Assembly: GCA_963677915.2 (NCBI GenBank)
Contig: CAXXGE010000004.1
Location: forward strand, 1-64,000
DNA: 64,000 nt
From: G963677915 sp963677915
Lineage (GTDB): Bacteria; Bacillota; Clostridia; Lachnospirales; Vallitaleaceae
Direction: 5' to 3'
The notes under the pieces are model-generated. The model was not told where the DNA came from. It did no database searches and saw only the letters and a list, made by a program, of their open reading frames with translations. Below, one piece after another: positions 34,487 to 42,180 of this stretch (position 1 is its first letter; every line of letters begins with the position of its first letter). The position numbers were made by a program, and so were the translations under genes.

Positions 34487-35071
34487 TCACCTCTTAAATG
34501 GTATGTCGCAAATACTAAGGAAATTTTTCATGATGACGAGGCCGTCGGCGGTCTGTACTTCCGGATGTCCCTGGAAACCGTATATGGGTTTTTCGGGGTG
34601 GCGGATGGCTTCAAACGGACTGCTTTCTGATGTGGCAAGGTTTACGAAATCTTTTGGCAGTTCGTAAATATTGTAGCTATGTTTCTCCTTGATCTGGATT
34701 TTCGGCTTGTTCAGGCCATTGAAAATTGGGTCCTCAGGTACCAGTATCTCGACTAGTTCCTTTTTATTCATGGGTAGGTCCATTTTCTTGATTCTTCCCC
34801 TATAGGCGACGGCAATGATTTCACATCCCAGACACATGCCCATAATCGGCACATCATAGTTCATCAGCGCTATAAAATTCGTCGTCAGATTCAGCGGCTG
34901 ATAGGGATTGCCCTTGCCACCTGACAAGATGATGCCGTCAACGACTGCTTGAGAGGAAAGGTTGATGGGCTGGTTATGGTCGAATACGATATAGTCGATG
35001 TTGTGCTCTGACAGAAAATTCCTCTTAAATGTCTTGATGAAACTGCTTTGGTTATCGATGATCAACAGCAT
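34487..35071 (-). CDS. Class I glutamine amidotransferase
   Basis: A 194-residue stand-alone amidotransferase of the TrpG/PabA type. The oxyanion motif is GIILSGGKGNPYQP, the nucleophile Cys80 is in PIMGMCLGCE, and the His-Glu pair is in YGFQGHPEVQ. Such subunits release ammonia for a partner synthase. No trpE, pabB or carB is nearby; the next gene, three bases after its stop codon, is the ATP-grasp/M20 fusion, the likely partner. AAAGGAGG fits the ATG at 35071; the upstream frame extension is not supported. Confidence 0.85.
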   Translation of the reverse strand: MLLIIDNQSSFIKTFKRNFLSEHNIDYIVFDHNQPINLSSQAVVDGIILSGGKGNPYQPLNLTTNFIALMNYDVPIMGMCLGCEIIAVAYRGRIKKMDLPMNKKELVEILVPEDPIFNGLNKPKIQIKEKHSYNIYELPKDFVNLATSESSPFEAIRHPEKPIYGFQGHPEVQTADGLVIMKNFLSICDIPFKR

Positions 35072-35203
35072 GGACCGACCTCCTTTGCTACTTACTATTA
35101 TACCATGGCATATGAACGGACTTACAGAGGAAAAGCAGCCTCGCTGTGTTAATGTAGCGGAGCTACTTTGTTTTATATGGGAGAGGGTTGTACGCAATTA
35201 CAA

Positions 35204-35701
35204 TCAGTTAAACCACTGGTCCACAATGCTTTTGGCTTCCTCGCTGCTCAAGGGTTCGTTACCGCCAGCAATAAGAGCCGGTGCCTGGCAGTCGTAAGTC
35301 TGAATCAGTTTGCCGCCCTGCTTTGCTATGCGCTTTGCATATTTGTTAAATGCTTTTTCAGGCCTTTTGTCGTCGGCATGGGTCAACACCAGGACAATCT
35401 CCTTGTCGGATATGCCTCCGTCCTTGATGAAACCGTTCATGGGAGGCGTAGGATTGCCTGCCCAAATCTGTCCACACAGATAAATCTTGTCATAGCCGGC
35501 CAGATTCTCTGCCATTGGCTTGATCAGGCTCCGTCTGCCGAGAATTGCTCCCAGTGCATTGCGGGGGACGTTTTCTGCTGTCCTTTTCTTCTGCTCCTGT
35601 ATCTCGATGGCTTCAAGGTTCAGCTTGCCCTTCAGTTGTTCGACAATCTTGAGTGTGTTGCCGGTTAATGAATAGTAAACGATAATGGCGTTTTCTGGCA
35701 T
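35204..35701 (-). CDS. Flavodoxin-family protein
   Basis: A 165-residue flavodoxin-like protein. The FMN phosphate loop YYSLTGNTLK is near residue 9, followed by the IYLCGQIWAGNPTPPMNGF loop and the C-terminal strand. It could be an electron carrier or an FMN-dependent reductase; the partner is unknown. It stands 130 bp upstream of the amidotransferase gene on the same strand, and co-transcription is possible but not shown. Confidence 0.85.
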   Translation of the reverse strand: MPENAIIVYYSLTGNTLKIVEQLKGKLNLEAIEIQEQKKRTAENVPRNALGAILGRRSLIKPMAENLAGYDKIYLCGQIWAGNPTPPMNGFIKDGGISDKEIVLVLTHADDKRPEKAFNKYAKRIAKQGGKLIQTYDCQAPALIAGGNEPLSSEEAKSIVDQWFN

Positions 35702-35735
35702 CTTTATGCAGTCCTTTCCTGTGGGTTGAGTATTA

Positions 35736-35927
35736 TTATTTATGCAAGTTAGTGGGTATTGACATATAATGTTGCTCCGGTATAGATATTGTTATCAAGC
35801 TGATCGAGTCACCGAGCGCCGTATAAACAATCATATCTTGTTTTACAGCCAGCGCTTCAGTCGGCAGCATCCATGCCAGTATCAAAATGAAAACTAAAAT
35901 ATCTTGGCCTTTCTCACAGAAACACAA
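35736..35927 (-). pseudogene. N-terminal remnant of a secreted SGNH hydrolase
   Basis: A 60-codon frame begins with a hydrophobic signal-like segment (ILVFILILAWMLPTEALA) followed by VYTALGDSIS, the GDS nucleophile block of SGNH/GDSL hydrolases. After GDSIS the sequence diverges and stops, so the catalytic domain is gone. Only a TTG start is available, and the 5' end is uncertain. A possible regulated leader lies upstream. Confidence 0.55.
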
Positions 35928-35973
35928 CTTATCTTGTAGAGCTCAGAATATCAGTATCAGAATATTGAGGCGC

Positions 35974-36066
35974 AAAAAAACCAACCTAATTAACAGGTCG
36001 GTTACGCTATTGGCTCAACAAGGGAAAAAGCGTCCAGTTCTATCCCCCATATCACTGCCCCCTATA
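35974..36066 (-). ncRNA. Candidate small RNA or leader RNA
   Basis: On the minus strand, a promoter at 36073-36101 would start RNA near 36066, and a hairpin CCGACCT / AGGTTGG (36001-35981; its single odd pair is a G-U only in the minus RNA) followed by seven T ends it near 35974. The roughly 93-nt product matches no family recognised here. It ends 47 bp before the SGNH remnant, so it may be the remains of a riboswitch-like leader. Confidence 0.35.
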
Positions 36067-36072
36067 CAACTG

Positions 36073-36101
36073 ATTCTAGCACTAACGTCAGAGCCCGTCA
36101 A
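36073..36101 (-). promoter_or_regulatory. Promoter of candidate leader RNA
   Basis: On the minus strand, TTGACG (36096-36101) and TAGAAT (36073-36078) with a 17-bp spacer. Confidence 0.5.
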
Positions 36102-36295
36102 TAAATATGGGGTTGTATCATTTACCCCAACGAAGTATAATCTCAAAAAGGTCAGAAGAGTAAAAAGGAAAAGATGGAAGTCAAATGGAACATTTTCTGA
36201 TTCTGTGCGTCTAACTGTTAAAGATTCATTTAAGCAACAGAAATTATAATGTATTTAAGAAAAAACAATCGCCACAGTACAAGGAGGAAATCATC

Positions 36296-36937
36296 ATGTT
36301 CATTCTAATTCCATCCTACAAACCAACAAGAAAACTGACAAACCTCGTGCATCAGCTGAATGCTTACTACGATGCCTGTGTCCTTATTATAGATGATGGA
36401 AGCGGTCCTGCGTACAGCCATTTCTACGAAAGATTAGCCGATGACGGCTGTATCGTGCTTACTCACGAGACAAACGTTGGAAGGGGGGCGGCACTGAAAA
36501 CCGGCTTCGAATTTCTGAAGGAAGTCGGATGGGAAGGGACAGTCGTCACTGCCGAAGGTGAAGGCCAGCATCTTGCCTCGGACATTATCAGGATCGGTGG
36601 AAGGATCAATACCAATGCCAAAAAGATCCTTCTCGGTTCCAGGACATTCAACGAAAGTGCATCATTACGAAGCAGGATAGGCAACGTTATTTCGAGTGCT
36701 GCATTCCAGATGTCGACAGGCCATCGCATCGATGATACCCAGACAAGCCTCCGGGCGTTCGATGCACGTATGTTGGACTGGCTTCTGCAAATACCGGGGA
36801 ACCGGCTGGAGTATGAAATGAACATGCTTCTGGCTGCTGCAGTTGACAGGGTACCGCTGGAAGAAATCTACATTGAAACGGCGCAGGCCAACTACTATAT
36901 ACACAATGTACATCAGATTCAATTACCAAGCCTCTGA
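36296..36937 (+). CDS. Glycosyltransferase family 2
   Basis: A 213-residue GT-A fold enzyme related to dolichol-phosphate mannosyltransferase. The nucleotide-sugar motif LIIDDGSG is near residue 31, ETNVGRGAALKTGFEF follows, and DTQTSLRAF near 150 is typical. The usual DxDGQH metal motif reads TAEGEGQH, with Glu in place of both Asp. The C-terminus ends soon after the EIYIE strand, without the tail seen in many relatives. There is no membrane segment. AAGGAGG precedes the ATG. The gene is isolated, and the substrate is unknown. Confidence 0.82.
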   Translation: MFILIPSYKPTRKLTNLVHQLNAYYDACVLIIDDGSGPAYSHFYERLADDGCIVLTHETNVGRGAALKTGFEFLKEVGWEGTVVTAEGEGQHLASDIIRIGGRINTNAKKILLGSRTFNESASLRSRIGNVISSAAFQMSTGHRIDDTQTSLRAFDARMLDWLLQIPGNRLEYEMNMLLAAAVDRVPLEEIYIETAQANYYIHNVHQIQLPSL

Positions 36938-36984
36938 AAGTTCAGATGATTCAGAAAATTCACGTACCTGTCACCAGACATTTT

Positions 36985-37010
36985 AGGCACCCGTTTTATA
37001 GTGGGTGCCT
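36985..37010 (+). terminator. Hairpin after the GT2 gene
   Basis: AGGCACCC pairs with GGGTGCCT around GTTTTATAGT. Only ATTGCATT follows, so it is a weak terminator at best. Confidence 0.4.
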
Positions 37011-37078
37011 ATTGCATTCTCCATCTTTTCCTGACAAATATGGTATAATTTAGTAAGGAAGAGAAAGGAGGCGGGGGT

Positions 37079-37264
37079 ATGTCTGATAGTACTAACCAAT
37101 GCGAATACTGCATGTACTATGAATATGATGAGGATCTGGATGAATATGCATGCACCATAGAAATGGACATGGACGATATCGAAAAGATGACCTATGATTC
37201 TAAGACGACCTGTCCGAACTTCAGGATGGGAGACGATTACACAATCGTAAGAAAACAGATGTAA
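37079..37264 (+). CDS. Small four-Cys protein, DUF6472-like
   Basis: A 61-residue acidic protein with CEYCMYYEYDED near the start, a third Cys in EYACTIEM, and TTCPNF before the C-terminal YTIVRKQM. The four Cys could bind a metal. The pattern resembles the DUF6472 family of short Clostridia proteins, recognised from memory. Function is unknown. AAAGGAGGCG precedes the ATG, and an extended -10 TGGTATAAT lies at 37041-37049. Confidence 0.75.
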   Translation: MSDSTNQCEYCMYYEYDEDLDEYACTIEMDMDDIEKMTYDSKTTCPNFRMGDDYTIVRKQM

Positions 37265-37290
37265 AAAAGTCAATATAACGGGGGGAGTAT

Positions 37291-39750
37291 ATGGATAGCA
37301 TTTTTTATTTCGCAGCGTTCATTGGGTTATTGTTTTTCATCAGTCATGTCAGACGCAAAGAGTTATTGGAACGACTGGACATACTTGAAAAAGACTCGAA
37401 ACAGATGAAAAAGGAGCTGGAAAGACTGGTGCGGATGGTGGAACCAGAAGCGGCATCAGTACCTGAGCAGCCTGAACCGGACCTTGTAAAACCGATCAAA
37501 GTTCAGCGGGTGGAAGCGATGGCGGAAATCGTGGTACCAGCAGAACCAGCACAACCAGCACAATCTGTTCAGGAGCCAGCTGAAAAACCGAAAGCGAAAC
37601 TGGAAGGTTTCTTCAACAAGGACCTGTTCTCCATTGAATCAATCATCACAAAATTGGGTATCCTGCTTCTTGTCATAGGAGCAGGATACTTGTCCAAACT
37701 GGCCTACGATGCAGGTTATCTGACGGTGGAAATCGTCCTGCTGATGGTCACCGTCATCGGTATAGGTCTCATTGTCTCGGGGGATTTCGTCAGAAAACGT
37801 GGCCGTTACAGGCTGTGCATCGTGCTGTTCGGCGGGGGCATTGCGGTGCTTTATACGACAGTCTATGCGGCCTTTCAAGTCTACGGCGTCATCAATGAAA
37901 TCCTTACTTTCATTTTCATGGTGTCGATTACATTCTTCGCCTTTGCGCTGTCTCTCCGGAGCAGCAACATCACTTTGTCGATCTTTGGAATTCTAGGTGG
38001 GCTGTTGACGCCTTTTCTCATAGAATTCCATTTTCTCAACCTGTTCGGTGTGGGCCTCTATATCATTTTGCTGTCCATCGGATCCCAGTTCTTCTATGTG
38101 TTTAAAAGGTGGCGGCTTCTACAGCTGAGCAATATTGCAGGTACTTATACCATCGTCTTTTATCTCATCGCCTCCAGCATGTCAGGAAACGCGGGCAATG
38201 CCAGCCTTATAGCAGGGCTTGCGGTGATCCTGATGCTTATTTTCTGCGGCACGGAATATGGTCTGTTTCTTCTCAATAAGGAACGGAACGAATGGCCGAT
38301 GGTATCGGAAGGCATACAAGCGGCACTGCCCATCTTAACGCTGCTTGTCCTGTTGAACCTGCTTCAGATGTCCCAAAGACAATGGAGTTATGTGCTTTTC
38401 GTATGGGCCATGGCCTATGCGGCACTATGGCTGCTGCTGTACAAGAAACGCCATATAACCCTGGTTTCGGATATTTCACTAAGCTATGCCGCTTTGATGC
38501 TGATGTTTTCAGCTATCCTATTCTACGGTGCGAAAATTCAGGCTGCAGCAGTAGTCACAGAAGCGCTTATCCTGTATGGTATCAATAGAAAGATTAAGCA
38601 CAAGCTCATCCTATACATTGGCCACGGCATTGCCGCTGTTGGTGCTGGCATGGCCTTCTTCATGGTCTATGAAGCTTTCGTTTTCAGTAGAATCGGCCAG
38701 GGGGAAATCATAGGTGCACTAGCGGTGATCGCACTCCTAACAGGTGCGGCCTATTTCCACAAAGGCAATGTCAGGCTTGTTTTCGGGAATTATCTCTACG
38801 TATTCTTTGGCACGCTGCTGCTGATGTTCATCCTGGTGGAGCGTGTCGACACTGAGGTGACAATTATTGTCATGACAGTCTGGTTCCTGACTCTCCATCT
38901 GGTCGTAGAAAGGACAGGCCTGATTAAGGGAAACAGCCCTGCGCTTATTGTGCTGGTGCCGTTTTTTGCTGTCGAACAGGCTTCGTGGCTGCAGGTAATT
39001 TATGGCACATCCTTCGAGTGGCTTTTATTCATGGCGAAGGTGATTTTCATTGTAGGCGCCTACGGATTGACACTGCTTGCAAAAGACCGCATGGTTGAAC
39101 AGGTCAGGATTGCAGTCAAATTGCTTGCCTACATCGCCCTTTTCGCCCTTTGTTCTGCAGAAGGATCCATGCTGAGCCATTCCATGGAAGCGCCCCTTGT
39201 ACTGACGGCTGGTATCCTTATCCTCCAGGGGCGATTCGAACCTTCCCGTACCAATGAAATTATGTCTGGCGCTTTGGTGGGATTCAAGGTGCTGTGGCTT
39301 GCAGCAGCAGCGTTTTACATTTGGATTGATGCGGTGTTCCTGATGGCGTACGAAATGTCCTTCACGGCCTTTTTCTGGAACGCGTTGATACTCGTGGGCC
39401 TCTATCTCATTATGGCTTCCCTGAACATGAAGAAGCCCTATATCTTCATCATCCACTATATTGCCTTCATGATTGTAACGTATGGGAATATCGGTGTGCA
39501 GGAGAGCGCCAGGTCGCTGATGACACTGATCTGGGCGACTTATCCAATCATCGGTCTGGTATATGGCGTCGTGAAAAGCAGGAAGGCTGTGGCTAATATC
39601 TCGATGGTCATGATTCTCTTTGTTGCCGTGAAGTTCCTGGTGGTGGACCTGGCGACGCTGAATATCGTCTGGAAAATCATTACGGCCATGCTGTTTGGAC
39701 TGGCGCTGCTGGTTTTGAGCTATTTTCTTCAGCCAAAGCTGAGTGAATAG
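37291..39750 (+). CDS. DUF2339 polytopic membrane protein
   Basis: An 819-residue membrane protein. A first membrane helix (about residues 3-18) is followed by a coiled-coil stretch (about 22-50), a Pro/Glu-rich linker, the conserved FFNKDLFSIESIITKLGILLLVIGAGYLSKLAYDAG region (about 109-145), and some twenty further hydrophobic segments to the end. This matches the DUF2339 family. No enzymatic motif is visible, and the role is unknown. GGGGGAG precedes the ATG. It follows the small DUF6472-like gene by 26 bp and may share its transcript. Confidence 0.85.
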   Translation: MDSIFYFAAFIGLLFFISHVRRKELLERLDILEKDSKQMKKELERLVRMVEPEAASVPEQPEPDLVKPIKVQRVEAMAEIVVPAEPAQPAQSVQEPAEKPKAKLEGFFNKDLFSIESIITKLGILLLVIGAGYLSKLAYDAGYLTVEIVLLMVTVIGIGLIVSGDFVRKRGRYRLCIVLFGGGIAVLYTTVYAAFQVYGVINEILTFIFMVSITFFAFALSLRSSNITLSIFGILGGLLTPFLIEFHFLNLFGVGLYIILLSIGSQFFYVFKRWRLLQLSNIAGTYTIVFYLIASSMSGNAGNASLIAGLAVILMLIFCGTEYGLFLLNKERNEWPMVSEGIQAALPILTLLVLLNLLQMSQRQWSYVLFVWAMAYAALWLLLYKKRHITLVSDISLSYAALMLMFSAILFYGAKIQAAAVVTEALILYGINRKIKHKLILYIGHGIAAVGAGMAFFMVYEAFVFSRIGQGEIIGALAVIALLTGAAYFHKGNVRLVFGNYLYVFFGTLLLMFILVERVDTEVTIIVMTVWFLTLHLVVERTGLIKGNSPALIVLVPFFAVEQASWLQVIYGTSFEWLLFMAKVIFIVGAYGLTLLAKDRMVEQVRIAVKLLAYIALFALCSAEGSMLSHSMEAPLVLTAGILILQGRFEPSRTNEIMSGALVGFKVLWLAAAAFYIWIDAVFLMAYEMSFTAFFWNALILVGLYLIMASLNMKKPYIFIIHYIAFMIVTYGNIGVQESARSLMTLIWATYPIIGLVYGVVKSRKAVANISMVMILFVAVKFLVVDLATLNIVWKIITAMLFGLALLVLSYFLQPKLSE

Positions 39751-39771
39751 GAATCAATGAGGAGACCTGAC

Positions 39772-39846
39772 ATGCAAAGAATCATACCTCATCTATGGTA
39801 CGACAAGGAGGCACTTGAGAGAGCGCGGCGGGGACTGTCTGAATAG
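39772..39846 (+). pseudogene. N-terminal remnant of a PhnB-like VOC protein
   Basis: The 24-codon frame starts MQRIIPHLWYDKEA, the typical N-terminus of PhnB/VOC-family proteins, behind GAGGAG. After KEA the sequence leaves the family and stops at 39844-39846. The rest of the gene seems deleted up to the next gene. Confidence 0.6.
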
Positions 39847-39865
39847 AACTGGAAAGGTATTCGTT

Positions 39866-40357
39866 ATGGAAAAAACCAGAAAAATTCTAAGCGATAGGGA
39901 AGCACCCTATATACAGGCACTCATGAAATTGATTGATACCCAGAGTAAGGCCACCCTTGCCAACTGGGCAATTGACTACGCCGAGAGAGTTATGTTGCCA
40001 TTGTGGATCAAGTATTATCCTGATGACATGCGTCCGGAAAACGCACTGAACTCAGCCAGGGAGTGGCTGTCCGGAGCTATTAAGCTGCCCCGGGCTAGAG
40101 TGGCGATCCTTGAATGCCACGCTGCCGCCCGGGAAGCGGAAGGAAATCCTGTCGCTCAGGCAGCAGCCAGAGCAATGGGGCAATCCGCATCCACAATCCA
40201 TTCGGCAAGACATAGTATCGGGCTGGCTTTTTATGGAGCTTTGGCTGTCGCATATGATGAACTCGGGACGGAAGCTCCCTGGAGCCAGCTTGAGCAGCGT
40301 GCTGCTGAAGAGTGCGGGCGTATGTTGGAGGCGTTGCGTGCGGTTGCGGTAAAATGA
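39866..40357 (+). CDS. Imm5-like putative immunity protein
   Basis: A 163-residue all-helical protein resembling the Imm5 group of predicted polymorphic-toxin immunity proteins: LWIKYYPDDMRPENALNSAREW near residue 45, then ARVAILECHAAAREAEGNPVAQAAARAMGQSASTIHSARHS, an Ala- and His-rich helix pair, and AVAYDE. No toxin gene (LXG, Rhs, CdiA) is adjacent, so it is an orphan here. A short extension to 39815 is open, but GGAAAGG fits 39866. The family call is from pattern recognition. Confidence 0.65.
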   Translation: MEKTRKILSDREAPYIQALMKLIDTQSKATLANWAIDYAERVMLPLWIKYYPDDMRPENALNSAREWLSGAIKLPRARVAILECHAAAREAEGNPVAQAAARAMGQSASTIHSARHSIGLAFYGALAVAYDELGTEAPWSQLEQRAAEECGRMLEALRAVAVK

Positions 40358-40414
40358 CAACCAAGGTCAAGAAATACACTGCCCCAACATGATACACTGT
40401 AATCAGGTGGTGAG

Positions 40415-41308
40415 ATGATGAGCAACGATCAAGTGACAGCTGTCAGAAAAATGCAGCAATATATTGCCGAACACCTGAAGGAGCCGATTACCCTGCTAGC
40501 TCTAGCACGGCAAGCGGGTTATTCGCCGTGGTACAGCGCCAGGATATTCAAGACGTTGACCGGGAAGACGCCTTTTGAGTATATTCGGCTTATGCGACTT
40601 TCTGAAGCAGCTTTGTTTATCAGGGACAAGGAAAGCAGAGTACTGGACGTCGCCCTTGATTTCGTTTTCGATTCGCAGGAGGGCTTCACCAGGGCATTCA
40701 GCAGGACCTTCGGCATCACACCCAAACGATACATGACGGAGAAACCGCCGATAAGCTTGTTCATGGCCTATCCGGCAGTTGCTTCTTACAAGGCGTATTT
40801 GGAAGGAGAGATTGCAGTGGATAAGGAAACTTCAATGATTTTCACGCAGGTTGTCGAGAAACCAAGAAGAAAAATGATTCTAAAAAGAGGCATCAAAGCA
40901 GAGGAATATTTCGCTTATTGTGAAGAGGTTGGCTGTGATATCTGGGGCACACTGACCAGCATAAAAGAGGCACTGGGTGAACCGATGGGCCTGTGGCTAC
41001 CGGAGCGTATGCGGCCGGATGGAACATCCACTTATGTGCAAGGCGTAGAAGTGGCCGAAGACTATGCAGGCATCGTGCCGGAAGGCTATGACTTGATTGA
41101 TATGCCTGCTGCAAAGATCATGGTCTTTCAAGGTGAGCCCTACGATGATGAAATCTTCATAGAGGCAATCGCTGCCCTCCGCAAGGCCATAGAAAAGTAC
41201 GATCCCCGAATCTACGGATTCAAGTGGAAGGAAGACGGAATTCAGTTCCAGCTTGAACCTCAAGGATACAGAGGCTACATCGAAGGCAAGGAAGTCGAAG
41301 CGTTGTAG
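40415..41308 (+). CDS. AraC-family regulator with GyrI-like effector domain
   Basis: A 297-residue regulator. Two helix-turn-helix motifs occupy residues 8-110 (PITLLALARQAGYSPWYSARIFK, EGFTRAFSRTFGITPKRYM), and residues 140-290 form a GyrI-like ligand-binding domain (PRRKMILKRGIKAEEYF, MGLWLPERM, YVQGVEVAEDY). Such proteins sense small hydrophobic compounds or act in drug response; the target is unknown. AGGTGG precedes the ATG. The last base of its TAG stop is the first base of the following repeat. Confidence 0.88.
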   Translation: MMSNDQVTAVRKMQQYIAEHLKEPITLLALARQAGYSPWYSARIFKTLTGKTPFEYIRLMRLSEAALFIRDKESRVLDVALDFVFDSQEGFTRAFSRTFGITPKRYMTEKPPISLFMAYPAVASYKAYLEGEIAVDKETSMIFTQVVEKPRRKMILKRGIKAEEYFAYCEEVGCDIWGTLTSIKEALGEPMGLWLPERMRPDGTSTYVQGVEVAEDYAGIVPEGYDLIDMPAAKIMVFQGEPYDDEIFIEAIAALRKAIEKYDPRIYGFKWKEDGIQFQLEPQGYRGYIEGKEVEAL

Positions 41309-41365
41309 TGCCAAAAAGGTCCGTCCCCGTGGCACCGGTGCCAGGGGGACGGACCTTTTTGGCAC
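41308..41365. repeat. Palindromic repeat pair, ACGGACC subtype
   Basis: Copies at 41308-41335 and 41338-41365 in opposite orientation only two bases apart, giving a hairpin of about 28 bp. It directly follows the AraC-family stop and may act as its terminator. Confidence 0.9.
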
Positions 41366-41412
41366 TACCTTAAAACCGTAATAACTTGCGGTTTTAAAAG
41401 GTCTAAAACCTA

Positions 41413-41467
41413 TTGACAATCTATTGACGAAGTTATATAATCAGCTATAAGTTAACCATGGCAAACT
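41413..41467 (+). promoter_or_regulatory. dtxR-feoAB promoter with partial palindrome
   Basis: TTGACA (41413-41418) and TATAAT (41436-41441) with a 17-bp spacer. Just downstream, AGTTAACC/GGCAAACT around CATG (41450-41467) is an imperfect palindrome that could be the metal-repressor site. Confidence 0.6.
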
Positions 41468-41509
41468 ATTTAAGGCGGATTCATTTCTGTCTGGAGGGGA
41501 CTATAGACC

Positions 41510-41901
41510 ATGAGCTACAACGAATCGGCTGAGATGTATCTTGAGACTATCTATATCCTGGAACAGGACATGGTCATGCACACAGTGTGGATATTGCCAG
41601 GCATCTGGATGTCACGAAACCAAGTGTGAGCAAGGCGATGAAGCTCCTGAAGGAACAGGGGCTGGTCAACAAGGAAGCTTACGGCAGTATTACGCTGACA
41701 GACAAAGGAAAGGCTGTTTCCAGGAAAATCTACAAAAGGCACCACATGATAAGCAGTTTTCTTGAATCATCCCTGGGTCTTGATCCTGCTGAAGCATCGG
41801 ACAATGCATGCAGGATGGAACACATCGTTTCTGAAGAAATGCTCAAGGCAATCGAGAAGTATATGGAAACCGGAGGTCAATATGGGAATGACGCTGATTA
41901 A
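41510..41901 (+). CDS. DtxR/MntR-family metal repressor, one frameshift as read
   Basis: Metal-dependent repressor. The N-terminus SYNESAEMYLETIYILEQD is in one frame. The helix-turn-helix VDIARHLDVTKPSVSKAM and the dimer/metal domain (TDKGKAVSRKIYKRHHMISSFL, ACRMEHIVSEEM) are in the next, with the shift between 41570 and 41587. Repaired length is about 130 residues, the short form without the SH3 domain. The feoA gene begins 20 bp before its stop, so it is translationally coupled to the iron transporter it probably controls. Fe rather than Mn sensing is inferred from context. Confidence 0.85.
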
Positions 41902-42115
41902 TCTGGCTCAAGCCAAAGTGGGCACGGCCCATGTCATTGGGAAAATCGATACAACGGATACAGATATGAAAGCATTCCTTTTTTCGCTAGGATGTTACGA
42001 AGGGGAAAAAGTGACAGTCGTTTCCGTACTGGCGGAAAACTACGTCATCAACGTGAAAGATGCAAGGTATAGCATCGACAGAGAACTGGCCGAAGCGATA
42101 TTGGTCGAGGAATAG
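41882..42115 (+). CDS. feoA: Ferrous iron transport protein A
   Basis: A 77-residue SH3-like FeoA, the small cytoplasmic partner of FeoB. Typical are LINLAQAKVGTAHVIGKI, FSLGCYEGEKVTVVSV and YSIDRELAEAILV. GGAGGTC precedes the ATG at 41882, inside the end of dtxR. A longer upstream frame is only the dtxR shadow. Confidence 0.92.
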   Translation: MGMTLINLAQAKVGTAHVIGKIDTTDTDMKAFLFSLGCYEGEKVTVVSVLAENYVINVKDARYSIDRELAEAILVEE

Positions 42116-42148
42116 TCAATAAAAGCAGGCTTTTTATTTGCACTAAAA

Positions 42149-42164
42149 GTTAGACAAGGCTAAC
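42149..42164 (+). promoter_or_regulatory. DtxR-type operator upstream of feoB
   Basis: The palindrome GTTAGACAAGGCTAAC resembles the TTAGGTTAGnCTAACCTAA box of iron-dependent DtxR/IdeR repressors. It lies 17 bp before the feoB start, in the feoA-feoB gap. Confidence 0.6.
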
Positions 42165-42180
42165 AATATGGAGGGTCAAT

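Noticed and set aside
35887..36249. 120-codon plus-strand open frame
   Set aside because: It has no ribosome site, low-complexity basic composition and no family resemblance, and it overlaps the minus-strand promoter, terminator and SGNH stub.
36961..36991. Possible degenerate copy of the palindromic repeat (CACCAGACATTTTAGGCAC)
   Set aside because: Only the right end resembles the family; the left end and core differ, and it overlaps another hairpin.
41762..41881. N-terminal extension of feoA
   Set aside because: This stretch is the out-of-frame shadow of dtxR; the ribosome site and family N-terminus place the start at 41882.
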